The notes beneath the pieces were generated by a model that saw nothing but the letters and a program-made list of their open reading frames with translations, was not told where the DNA came from and did not search any database. A program made the position numbers and the translations under genes. Shown piece by piece: positions 26,586 through 35,325 of a stretch of 64,000 bases of DNA. Within the stretch, counting starts at the first letter, position 1. Every line of letters begins with the position of its first letter. The DNA is from Desulfocapsaceae bacterium. GTDB taxonomy: Bacteria > Desulfobacterota > Desulfobulbia > Desulfobulbales > Desulfocapsaceae. The stretch is from contig JARLHL010000062.1 in the NCBI GenBank assembly GCA_031292275.1, forward strand, positions 1-64,000. The letters are read 5' to 3'.

Positions 26586-27968
26586 ATGCCATTTATTTTT
26601 AATAAATATTACCACATTCGGGACATGGTTTTCTTTTTGGGGGAAGGTCTGCTTATTTTCCTGTCCCTGCTGGCTGTGGATTGTCTGTATAAAGGCGGGT
26701 TCATGGTCCAGATGAACCTGGTGGAAGAACTGGTCAGGTCTGGGATTGTTACCATCGTCTTCCAGCTGAATCTCTATTTTTTCGATCTCTACGATCTGAA
26801 AACCGATTTATCCCTGAGCCTTACAGCGACACGGATAACTCAGGCCTTCGGTGTTGGCTGCATCCTCCTGGGTGGAATATATTACTCCCTGCCTGAGATG
26901 ATCATACCTACCAGGGTATTCTGGACGGGGTACCTGATAATCTGCGTGATGATTCTGATCTGGAGGGCCGTATACTATTTTATCCTGAGAAAAAGGATGT
27001 TTGTCAGGGGCATCATCGTACTGGGAACGGGGAAGCTGGCTGAGGATATCTCCAAGGAGATTGAGGGGAAACAGGACTCCCCCTATAAAATCCTGGGTTT
27101 CATTGGGGAGCGCGAAACGATCTTTAACCCCAATAATGCTCGATTTTATAAAGATCTTGATGAGATAGACCTGCTAACTCCCCGTAGGCAGATGGAGAGG
27201 ATCGTTGTGGCCCTGGATGATCGCCGGGGCAAGACGCCTATCACAAGACTGTTGAAGTTTAAGATGCAGGGGGTCATCATTGAGCAGGGGATCAGCTTTT
27301 ACGAGAGGGTTGCAGGCCGGCTCCTCGTTGAAAATATGGAGCCCAGCTGGATAATTTATTCAGCCGGATTCTCTCTCAGCCGATGGCAGTCCATGGTTAA
27401 ACGCGTAACCGACATCATCCTGTCGCTTGTCATTCTTTTAATTTCGTCTCCGGTCATGCTCCTTGCTGCCCTGATCATCAAAATAGAGTCTGCCGGGCCT
27501 GTTTTTTACAGCCAGGAGCGGGTGGGGAGAAAGAATATTCCTTTCAAGGTCCATAAGTTTCGATCCATGCGTCAGGATGCGGAGCGGAACGGGGCCGTCT
27601 GGGCCATGGAAAATGATAACCGGGTGACCCGTTTCGGGAAGATCAGCAGGAAATTCCGGATTGACGAGCTGCCGCAGTTGTGGAATGTCCTCAATGGCGA
27701 CATGAGTCTTGTCGGACCAAGACCGGAACGGCCTGTCTTTGTGGAGCGGCTGGCGGAAATAATCCCCTTTTACCAGATCCGGCACGATGTAAAACCCGGC
27801 ATTACCGGCTGGGCCCAGGTGTGCTATCCGTACGGCGCCTCGGAGAAGGATGCCTTGCGAAAATTGGAGTACGATCTCTATTATATGAAAAACCTTTCTT
27901 TGTCCATGGACCTCCTTGTGGTATTCATGACTGTAAAGACAGTTCTCTTTAAGAAAGGGTCGAGATAG
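26586..27968 (+). CDS. Undecaprenyl-phosphate sugar phosphotransferase (EpsB/TIGR03013-like)
   Basis: Inner-membrane enzyme that loads the first sugar phosphate onto a polyprenyl carrier for exopolysaccharide. In about 460 residues: four N-terminal helices, a CoA-binding-like cytosolic domain (about 145-260) and a C-terminal bacterial sugar transferase domain with a re-entrant helix (about 265-295), FKVHKFRSM, RIDELPQLWNVLNGDMS and VGPRPERPVF. ATG at 26586 is chosen because the 15 codons before it are unlike the family. Two cNBD-PilZ genes follow 80 nt downstream, suggesting second-messenger control of polysaccharide. No other glycosyltransferase is nearby. Confidence 0.88.
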   Translation: MPFIFNKYYHIRDMVFFLGEGLLIFLSLLAVDCLYKGGFMVQMNLVEELVRSGIVTIVFQLNLYFFDLYDLKTDLSLSLTATRITQAFGVGCILLGGIYYSLPEMIIPTRVFWTGYLIICVMILIWRAVYYFILRKRMFVRGIIVLGTGKLAEDISKEIEGKQDSPYKILGFIGERETIFNPNNARFYKDLDEIDLLTPRRQMERIVVALDDRRGKTPITRLLKFKMQGVIIEQGISFYERVAGRLLVENMEPSWIIYSAGFSLSRWQSMVKRVTDIILSLVILLISSPVMLLAALIIKIESAGPVFYSQERVGRKNIPFKVHKFRSMRQDAERNGAVWAMENDNRVTRFGKISRKFRIDELPQLWNVLNGDMSLVGPRPERPVFVERLAEIIPFYQIRHDVKPGITGWAQVCYPYGASEKDALRKLEYDLYYMKNLSLSMDLLVVFMTVKTVLFKKGSR

Positions 27969-28048
27969 AGAGAGTCCTGAGACGATATGTTACGGGTTGA
28001 CGGAAAACCCGGTCTTGGAAAAACGGGAAGAGGAGCGGGAGTTCGGCG

Positions 28049-31000
28049 ATGACGGATGCTACCAGCCATGATGATGCCTTGGAGGCCTTGAAGGCCTTTA
28101 ATACTGCAATAACAACGACGCGCCTCTATCCTGCAGATGCGCCGCAGGTCCAGGTCTCCGTGGAAAAGGCCTATCAGGCTGTCAAATATTATCTTCGTAA
28201 CAGTGGGGCCCTTGTCTTCAGTATAGAAGGCGATGAGGGCATGCTCTGCGGCAGTCCCATTCAGAAACAGACACTGGGAAAGCTGCATGGGGCCGACGTT
28301 TTTCAGCATTTGAAAATTCTCGGGCTTCCTTTTACAGTGATCCGGCCGGGCACTGACCGGAAGGCCTTCAAACAGATCCTTTCCTTTTTTATTACCTCTC
28401 CTCAGCGGATCAAGCTGGAGGGCGGCGGGGTGGTCTACGCTGCCCAGATGGGGCTTGGCGATGTCTTCCCGGCGATTTACAGCCCAGCGCAGGCTCCGGC
28501 CGATCCGGAGGAAGTGCTGGTGTCGCTTTCCTCTACCTCCCTGGATATACAGGAAGAGTGGATTACCTTTCTCCTTGGAAGTCATGAAAAGCTGGAGGCG
28601 GGCCTTGAGATTCTTGAAATTTTTCAAGATGCTGAACTGGCAGCGAGGATCATAACTGCAGGTATTGCCAGAGTGCTCAGCCAGGGACGAGAGAGAGAAA
28701 GAACGGAATATGCCCCTTTCTTTCGCCGGATATTCGCGCGCGCAGATGAAGTCATCAGCCAGAGCCAGAAGGGAGAGATTGCCTTGAAGGCGTCGGTCCT
28801 TCTCCTTGAAGCGCTGCCGAGTCCGGTTCTCAGCATCCTGTTGTCTCAAGATTTTTCAGGTGTTTTCGGAGAGATCCTCTTTGCGACGCTCATGACCAGG
28901 CTTGACAACGAACACTTCAGAGAGGTGATCGGGCATCTTAAGACCAGGAAGGAGGCGGAGGGCAGGCAATCCGGCGACGGTACTGTATGCGCCCGTTTGC
29001 TCGATACGGTCAGAGGAAGGCAGTTTCTGGCCCTGGAAAAGGCACGGGCCCTCATGGAAGAGGGCGAAAAGGAAAGACGAAATAAGCGCATCCAGACCGG
29101 ACTGAATGGGGTCCTGCAGGGAAATACCGCCGCATTGCAGAACGATGAGGTCGCCGTTCATCTGCCGACGACGGTTGAGCGTCTGCTCCGAAACGGCAAG
29201 GATGCTGCCGCGGCCCTGCTCATCAAAAACGTTGCCAAGGAACTGCTGAAAGGGGATGAAGAGATGCAGGCCCGGTTAAGTCAGAGCCTGGGCCATATCG
29301 GCGAGATCCTTCTGCAGGCCGAGAAATGGGACTGGCTGGATACCCTGGCCGGCCCCTTGCTGGTCTGGGTTAACGGGACAGATAAGGGCAACGCGGTTTA
29401 TGAGCGGATTCTCACCGTCCTTCAGCATATCATGCTGCATGGCTGGCGGGTCGGCAATAACAGGATAGCGGATCAGATTTTGACTGTTGTTTTTAAGATC
29501 CGCTCAGGGGCCATCCGTAAGTCACCGGCAGTACAGGACCTTACGGGGCAGATTCAGGACCGGTTTATCGATCGGTCACTCCTGCCGGGGCTTCTGGCCC
29601 GGTGTCTGGCAGACCCTGCTGATGAGACGCTGGGCCAGAGGCTCAGCATGCAGGGGCCTGTCGCTGCACGATTCCTGATCCGAAGTCTGCTTGCTTCAAC
29701 GAATGCCGGGGAGCGTATCGGTGTATTGGATCTTCTGGCCAATATGGGTCCCCTGCTGGCCCCGGTGCTCATCGAGCAGCTACCCACGCCCATGCCCTGG
29801 TATGGCAAGCGGAATCTCCTGAAATTGCTGGCTGAAACAGGAGGGGAGGAGCATACGGCGGCGGCGCTGGGGTTTTTGAACCACGACGATCTGCGGGTGC
29901 AGCGGGAGGCCTTCTTCTGTGTCCACAAGATCAGCGGTTCCGGCAGAAAACGGGCCCTGCTCCAGGCCTTGGCGCTGGCTGGCGAGGCGATGAAGGGGCA
30001 GGTCGTCAAGGCGCTTGGTCCCCTGCTGGATGAGGAGGTCATAGCGGCCCTGGCCGATCTTCTTGTGGACCTGCAGAATTTCTCCCCCGATGTCAGAGGT
30101 CCGCTTACTCAGCAGATCTGCCGGACCCTGTCCCGGTCTCCGTCGAGGAGAGGAAAGGATGCGCTGGAAAATGTACTGTCTGCCAAGGCAAAGAACAGTT
30201 CTGTACGGCTGGATCCTGAAATCAGAAAGGCTATCGAAGGATCCCTGCGACAGATTGAAATCAATCAGCGGAAGGAAGCCAGGGCTTCCCGTCAGAAGGA
30301 TATGCCGGTCTTGCCGCAGTCCGGTGCGGGGATGGGGAATGGCGTCCACGGCTATGAATTTATAAGTGACTTTCCTGAGGAACTGGAGATTAGGAGGTTG
30401 CTTGAGCAAATGAACAAGGCCAAGGCTAAAGTACTCTTGGTGGATTTGATCGGCAAGGCGGCCAGAGTGAAGCAGTTTCGGCAGGCGGGAAAACTGCGTG
30501 ACTGGCTGATTCAAATCGATCCCATGGCCCTTACGGATATCGTCCGGACTGCTGAAATAATAGAAAACGAGAAGGCCTCTTCCATTGACAAGGATCATCT
30601 GGGAACTTGGTTTTCTCTCTATGATATGCTCAGCACTGAGGAGTTCAATGCCCTCTATCATTCTCTGGACTATGCGCAATATGCCGCTGAGAGTGTCATC
30701 GTCAAGCAGGGGGATGTCCTGTCCTCGCTCTTTTTTATCAATAGCGGCAGGGTGAAACTCACCTATAGTGAAAACGGTTCCGATACCCTGGTTAAAATTA
30801 TGGGACGGGGTGAGGTCGTCGGGGCGGACTCGTTCTTTGATGCCTCCGTCTGGACGGTCAGAGTCACAGCCCTTGGTTCCGCTGAGATTTCCGTCCTGAC
30901 CTTGGATAAGGTAAGAACTTGGAATAAGGAATATCCGGGCCTAGAGGAGAAACTGCGTGAGTACTGCCTGAAATTTGACAGGCTCAAAGATATTTTCCTG

Positions 31001-31429
31001 AAAAGGGGAAACAACAGGAGGGGCGAAGAGAGGTTCGCGATCTCCGCGCAGATCACGACGGCTCTCCTCGGCCACGGGAAGGATGTCGGCATTATCACCA
31101 AGGGCGAACTCATTGACATCTCGGTAGGCGGGCTCTCCTGTACCATTACAGTCGCCCAGAAAAAGAATGTCCGATTCCTGCTGGGAAGAAACGTGCGCAT
31201 TGGATTCCCGGCAGGATTGGCGGTCTTGGACCGGGTCCTTGCTGTTGACGGGACATTTGTTGCCATTCATCCCTGTCGGGCACAGCATAATGAATACCGT
31301 GCCAATATCCATTTTGACCAGCCTTTCAGCAAGGAGGACCTCCTTGAGGTCGTCGTGGCCGGGAAAAAACAGGACGATGTTCAAGCCGTTTCCTTGGCCT
31401 TTTCCGAGGCGGAAAAAAGGGGTTGCTGA
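28049..31429 (+). CDS. Large HEAT-like repeat, cNBD-like and PilZ domain protein
   Basis: A 1126-residue soluble protein. An N-terminal region (about 1-130) resembles segments found next to HEAT repeats in signalling proteins; residues about 370-720 are helical repeats of HEAT/ARM style (LLDEEVIAALADLL, AALGFLNHDDLRVQREAF). A cyclic-nucleotide-binding-like domain follows (about 865-985), then PilZ (990-1110) with the c-di-GMP motif Arg991-x3-Arg995 and D1023-ISVGG. The canonical cNMP phosphate-binding Arg is not evident (SVWTVRVT). GGGAG lies 9 nt before the ATG. The last 330 residues are paralogous to the next gene. Role is inferred as a second-messenger receptor. Confidence 0.8.
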   Translation: MTDATSHDDALEALKAFNTAITTTRLYPADAPQVQVSVEKAYQAVKYYLRNSGALVFSIEGDEGMLCGSPIQKQTLGKLHGADVFQHLKILGLPFTVIRPGTDRKAFKQILSFFITSPQRIKLEGGGVVYAAQMGLGDVFPAIYSPAQAPADPEEVLVSLSSTSLDIQEEWITFLLGSHEKLEAGLEILEIFQDAELAARIITAGIARVLSQGRERERTEYAPFFRRIFARADEVISQSQKGEIALKASVLLLEALPSPVLSILLSQDFSGVFGEILFATLMTRLDNEHFREVIGHLKTRKEAEGRQSGDGTVCARLLDTVRGRQFLALEKARALMEEGEKERRNKRIQTGLNGVLQGNTAALQNDEVAVHLPTTVERLLRNGKDAAAALLIKNVAKELLKGDEEMQARLSQSLGHIGEILLQAEKWDWLDTLAGPLLVWVNGTDKGNAVYERILTVLQHIMLHGWRVGNNRIADQILTVVFKIRSGAIRKSPAVQDLTGQIQDRFIDRSLLPGLLARCLADPADETLGQRLSMQGPVAARFLIRSLLASTNAGERIGVLDLLANMGPLLAPVLIEQLPTPMPWYGKRNLLKLLAETGGEEHTAAALGFLNHDDLRVQREAFFCVHKISGSGRKRALLQALALAGEAMKGQVVKALGPLLDEEVIAALADLLVDLQNFSPDVRGPLTQQICRTLSRSPSRRGKDALENVLSAKAKNSSVRLDPEIRKAIEGSLRQIEINQRKEARASRQKDMPVLPQSGAGMGNGVHGYEFISDFPEELEIRRLLEQMNKAKAKVLLVDLIGKAARVKQFRQAGKLRDWLIQIDPMALTDIVRTAEIIENEKASSIDKDHLGTWFSLYDMLSTEEFNALYHSLDYAQYAAESVIVKQGDVLSSLFFINSGRVKLTYSENGSDTLVKIMGRGEVVGADSFFDASVWTVRVTALGSAEISVLTLDKVRTWNKEYPGLEEKLREYCLKFDRLKDIFLKRGNNRRGEERFAISAQITTALLGHGKDVGIITKGELIDISVGGLSCTITVAQKKNVRFLLGRNVRIGFPAGLAVLDRVLAVDGTFVAIHPCRAQHNEYRANIHFDQPFSKEDLLEVVVAGKKQDDVQAVSLAFSEAEKRGC

Positions 31430-31588
31430 ATCTTTCACGATCATGTTGTTTGACGGCGGTCAGGTTGTGAAAAATAACCCGTTCCTGCTGCAAAGGGAGG
31501 CCTTGATTTCCAAAGGCCTGCTACGGTTGTTTCAGGCTGGGATGCAATGCCTGATGCCGATGAAAGTGAGCCTTCTTGTGCTTTTTCC

Positions 31589-31617
31589 TGTACAGCTCTT
31601 GAGTTTCTCAATATAGT
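31589..31617 (+). promoter_or_regulatory. Possible internal promoter before second cNBD-PilZ gene
   Basis: TGTACA (31589-31594), a 17-nt spacer, then TATAGT (31612-31617), inside the 261-nt gap between the paralogues. It would allow the second gene to be expressed apart from the first. Confidence 0.35.
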
Positions 31618-31690
31618 TCCTTTTCCTGCGGGAAGTATTTTCCAGGACTCATTGTATTTCATCGGCGGTGGAGGACCGCAATCAAAACGT

Positions 31691-33397
31691 ATGGAAAAAC
31701 CCTTCCATGAAATTTCAACCATCAGCACCGTGCAGGGGATATTTCTTGTTTCCGAGCAGGGTGAAGTCCTTTTTGAGTCGGATCAGAGATGGTTGTCTGC
31801 AGAGGATGGGTTCATCGGAATGAGAAGGACAGTCAGATCGCTGTCTCTTATGGAAAAGTCCGTTTTCTACTTTGAAAACGGTTCATTATATGTTGTGAAA
31901 ACAGACCTTGGCTACCTGCTCATCAGCAGGGCGGGGGCCGTCTTTGATCTGCTGGTCACCGATGCCTGCAATGCGGTCATCGGAAGACTTGCGGAGCCGG
32001 ACAGTAGAAAAAGACTGCTTTTACACCTGCTTGCCCAGTCACGCCCCGCTCTGAAGCCGCAGATCGTTAAGGCCCTGGTGCCTTATGGCGATATCGAGGT
32101 TGCCCGGGAATTGGTCCGTCTCTTACCTGAAGGCAGAACCTGCAATCTGGAGGTCCGGAACCGCCTTCTCCTTCATGTTTGTCAGGCTCTGGGGTATCAT
32201 CCCTTCGAATTCGTTCTTCATGCCCTGAAAGATTTCCTGAAAAACCCGGGAAAGGTCAATGATGCCGTCCTGGGATCTGCCAGCGTGGCCGTCGAGCAGA
32301 TTGAAATGGCATTGCCGGAAAAACAGCGGGTTCAGACGGTGCTGCACCCGGTTGCGCCTTCAGGCGAAAACCGGCCTGGGAGCGGAAAAGACGATAACCA
32401 GCCCATTACCGATCTTCCAGAGGAACGGCGGGTTTTAGAGTACCTCTCCGCAGGGGAAAACCAGAAGGGCAGGCAGCTTCTGCGGGAGATGATCACTGCA
32501 ACAGCTCGGAAGAGGCGGTTTAAGGAAGCGGAAAAGCTGCGGGAATGGTTGATCAGGATCGACCCCATGGCTCTTTCCGATATCATTGCCGCAGCCGAAA
32601 TAATTGAAAATGAAAAGACAGCCGCAATCAACAAGGACCATCTTGCAGTCTGGTCATCCTTGCGTGACAGCCTTGATTCCGAGGGGTACTCAACCTTCTA
32701 CCACTCCTTGGAGCATAAACACTATGCCAGCGGAGAGATGGTTGTCCGCCAGGGATCGCAGCAATCTTCCCTCTATTTCGTCAACAGCGGCAGGGTTGAG
32801 CTTTTTTTCAAGGAAAAAGGGAAGGAGATTAAGGTCAAGACCATAGGGGCGGGAGAAGTCCTGGGGGCCGGGACGTTCTTTGAGACATCGGTCTGGACCG
32901 TGAGCGCCCGCAGCCTGGGGGCGGATCTTTCCCGCCTGAAGATAGATACCATGCTGCAATGGCAGGCGGATTACCCTGCTCTTGAAGGAAAACTGAATGA
33001 TTTCTGCATGCGGTTCAAGATTCCTCTGGAGGCCTTCAAAAAGACGGGTCAGGATCGTCGGGAGTATGAGCGTTATCGGCTGGAAGGCCGAATCTCCATG
33101 GCCCTGCTGGATAGGGACGGCAAGGAAGTAGGGGTTGGAGCTAAGGGTGACCTCTTTGATATTTCCGCCGGAGGGGTGGCCTTCTTCCTGCGCATTTCTC
33201 AGAAAAAGAATGCCCGGCTGCTCTTCGGCAGGAAGGTGCGTCTGACCATTGCCTCGAAAACTTCTGTGGGTTTTAGCATAACCGGCGAGATCGTGGCGGT
33301 TCGCAGCCAACCTGTCGTTGGAAATGAATATTCCGTGCATGTCTGTTTTTCGCAGGTGCTGGACGAAGGTAAGGTTCATGCTCTTATCTCTTCCTAG
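31691..33397 (+). CDS. Roadblock-like, cNBD-like and PilZ domain protein
   Basis: A 568-residue paralogue of the preceding protein. Residues 1-110 (ISTVQGIFLVSEQGEVLF, then LGYLLISRAGAVFDLL) look like a Roadblock/LC7 fold; a helical region follows. The conserved linker DPMALSDIIAAAEIIENEK leads into a cNMP-binding-like domain (about 330-450) and a PilZ domain with Arg457-x3-Arg461 and D490-ISAGG. As in its neighbour, the Arg of the cNMP pocket is not evident (SVWTVSAR). ATG at 31691 matches the domain start; the frame to 31547 adds unconvincing sequence. A hairpin begins just after the stop codon. Confidence 0.78.
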   Translation: MEKPFHEISTISTVQGIFLVSEQGEVLFESDQRWLSAEDGFIGMRRTVRSLSLMEKSVFYFENGSLYVVKTDLGYLLISRAGAVFDLLVTDACNAVIGRLAEPDSRKRLLLHLLAQSRPALKPQIVKALVPYGDIEVARELVRLLPEGRTCNLEVRNRLLLHVCQALGYHPFEFVLHALKDFLKNPGKVNDAVLGSASVAVEQIEMALPEKQRVQTVLHPVAPSGENRPGSGKDDNQPITDLPEERRVLEYLSAGENQKGRQLLREMITATARKRRFKEAEKLREWLIRIDPMALSDIIAAAEIIENEKTAAINKDHLAVWSSLRDSLDSEGYSTFYHSLEHKHYASGEMVVRQGSQQSSLYFVNSGRVELFFKEKGKEIKVKTIGAGEVLGAGTFFETSVWTVSARSLGADLSRLKIDTMLQWQADYPALEGKLNDFCMRFKIPLEAFKKTGQDRREYERYRLEGRISMALLDRDGKEVGVGAKGDLFDISAGGVAFFLRISQKKNARLLFGRKVRLTIASKTSVGFSITGEIVAVRSQPVVGNEYSVHVCFSQVLDEGKVHALISS

Positions 33398-33422
33398 CAA
33401 AGACCTGACTGTCCGGTCTTTG
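33398..33422 (+). terminator. Hairpin directly after second cNBD-PilZ gene
   Basis: CAAAGACC-(9 nt)-GGTCTTTG starts at the base after the stop codon. There is no long T-run, so it may be a weak terminator or a transcript-end stabiliser. Confidence 0.45.
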
Positions 33423-33483
33423 TCCTCCCCGCAGGCGCGCAACTTTTTGCATCCTCCTCATTCTCTGATCAGGACCCTCGGCC

Positions 33484-35271
33484 ATGACTGAATATGTTGA
33501 CGCAATTGCTCAGTTTTATCAGACCCATCTCCCAGGCGGGCGGTTGGAGAAAAATATTCTCACGGCCGATTGTCCCTTCTGTTCGCAAAAAGGGGGGACG
33601 CCGGCGGGGAAGATCGTTGTTTTCCTGAATGGGAATGGCTTCTTTTATGGCTATTTCCGCTGTCTGAACCGTTGTCTTCCCGGAGGCTTTCCGCTCTGGT
33701 TTGCCAGAAATGCGGGCATATCTCCCACCCAGGTCCCGGGATTTGACCCCGACCGGGAGCCGTTCCTGCTCCAGACCGATTATCCGGCCCGGAATATGAA
33801 TGCCGAGATAAAAACTTATCAGGACAGGATGATGCCGGAGATCCTGGCCCGTTTTCAGCAGGCGGATGTCTCTTTTGCAGTATTGCAGGAGATGGGTATC
33901 GGCTTCAATGGCCGGTATATCGTCTATCCCTATATCCAGGCCGACGGAAACTGCTATTCGGCGCGCTGCATCTTTCCCGATAAGGCCGGTGACTTCTTTT
34001 GGCATGGTGACGAGAGCCTCTTCGTCGACAGGCTGCAGCTCTTCAATGTCCAGGATATCGAGCGCTGTGAGAATGGGACCCTGTTCCTCTGCGAGGGAGA
34101 GGACAATCTGCTGACCTTGAAGCAGCTCGGTTTTCCGGGGATAGCGGTCCCCGACTGCCAGGTGCTGGAGGCCTTGGACCCTAACCGCTTCGCCTTCATC
34201 GACACCCTCTTTGTCGCCATGGTCAATAATGCTGAATCGGAGGCTGCGGCCAGGGCTGTGGCGGCCAGGATCGGCTATAAGGTCCGCCTCTTCGACTGGC
34301 CCCGGGGGATGTCGCGGAACTTCAACCTCTGGCAGTTGGCTAGGGATAAGGGGAAAAATTTCCGCTCTGCGGTCTCTTCAATGATCGGGGCCTCCCGGGC
34401 CTTTTCTCCCTTTGCCAGCCCGGAGAGGGAGGAAATCCGTTTTTTCGATCGCCTGGCCCAGGAGAAGGGGGAAGAATACGGGGCCCTGCGTTCGGGGTTT
34501 GCAAAGCTTGATCTGGCCTTGGACGGCATCCATGGGATCAATGTCCTGGGCGGGGCCCCCAAGATCGGCAAGTCGTCCTTCATGATCCAGATCGCCACCG
34601 AGATGGCCAGAAGGGGGGCGCCAGTCCTCTACTATGACTTTGAAAATGGCCGTCAGCGGATCTATCAGCGGACGCTGGCGCGAATGAGCCGGCTGTCGGC
34701 CGAGAGGATCCGGCAGAGAGACTGGTCAGCGCCGGAGGAACAGCGCTATACCTTGGCTTGCCAGGAATTCAAGAAGATGCTCTTTTCCTTCAGGGTGGTC
34801 AATGACCGCAAGCTGACGCCGGAGATCATGCGCCGTCACATCGATTTTATCCGCCATGAAACCCGGTCGTCCTATACCGTGGTCGTCATCGACAGCCTGC
34901 ATAAGCTGCCGTTCAAAGACCTGTCCGAACGGCGTTCCGGCATCGACGGCTGGTTGCGTCAGCTGGAATCCATCCGCGACGATATGCAGGTCTCCTTTCT
35001 GGTCATCTCGGAGCTGACCCGCGGCGATGAGGGCTCTTACAAGGAGACGCCGCATATGGGTATTTTTAAGGGCTCCGGGGATATCGAATACAGTGCCGAT
35101 AACGCCATGGTGCTGTTTCCCGACTGGGACCAGATGGGAGGGACTCGGGAGCGCAGCAATGCCCTCTGGCTGGTGGCCAGCCGTGAGCACAGCCCCGGAC
35201 TGGTTGGCCGCTATATCCTCGACTATCCCTACTGGGGCTTTATCGAGAGGGACGGGGAGGCTCAGGACTGA
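33484..35271 (+). CDS. Primase-helicase-like protein (T7 gp4/Twinkle-like domain order)
   Basis: A 595-residue protein with a zinc-binding N-terminus (Cys30, Cys33, Cys60, Cys64), a Toprim-like domain (about 180-280) that keeps CEGEDNLL but has MVNNAE where the DxD metal pair should be, and a DnaB/RecA-like ATPase domain: Walker A GGAPKIGKSS (356-365), Walker B TVVVIDSLHKL and a sensor strand FLVISELTRG. Domain order matches phage-type primase-helicases, but the degenerate Toprim argues against active priming. AGGA is 9 nt before the ATG. No phage gene is near. Function is inferred. Confidence 0.72.
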   Translation: MTEYVDAIAQFYQTHLPGGRLEKNILTADCPFCSQKGGTPAGKIVVFLNGNGFFYGYFRCLNRCLPGGFPLWFARNAGISPTQVPGFDPDREPFLLQTDYPARNMNAEIKTYQDRMMPEILARFQQADVSFAVLQEMGIGFNGRYIVYPYIQADGNCYSARCIFPDKAGDFFWHGDESLFVDRLQLFNVQDIERCENGTLFLCEGEDNLLTLKQLGFPGIAVPDCQVLEALDPNRFAFIDTLFVAMVNNAESEAAARAVAARIGYKVRLFDWPRGMSRNFNLWQLARDKGKNFRSAVSSMIGASRAFSPFASPEREEIRFFDRLAQEKGEEYGALRSGFAKLDLALDGIHGINVLGGAPKIGKSSFMIQIATEMARRGAPVLYYDFENGRQRIYQRTLARMSRLSAERIRQRDWSAPEEQRYTLACQEFKKMLFSFRVVNDRKLTPEIMRRHIDFIRHETRSSYTVVVIDSLHKLPFKDLSERRSGIDGWLRQLESIRDDMQVSFLVISELTRGDEGSYKETPHMGIFKGSGDIEYSADNAMVLFPDWDQMGGTRERSNALWLVASREHSPGLVGRYILDYPYWGFIERDGEAQD

Positions 35272-35325
35272 GCGCATACAACCCGTTCTGTCAACGAACG
35301 GCAGCGCCTTGCCGGGGATGCACAA

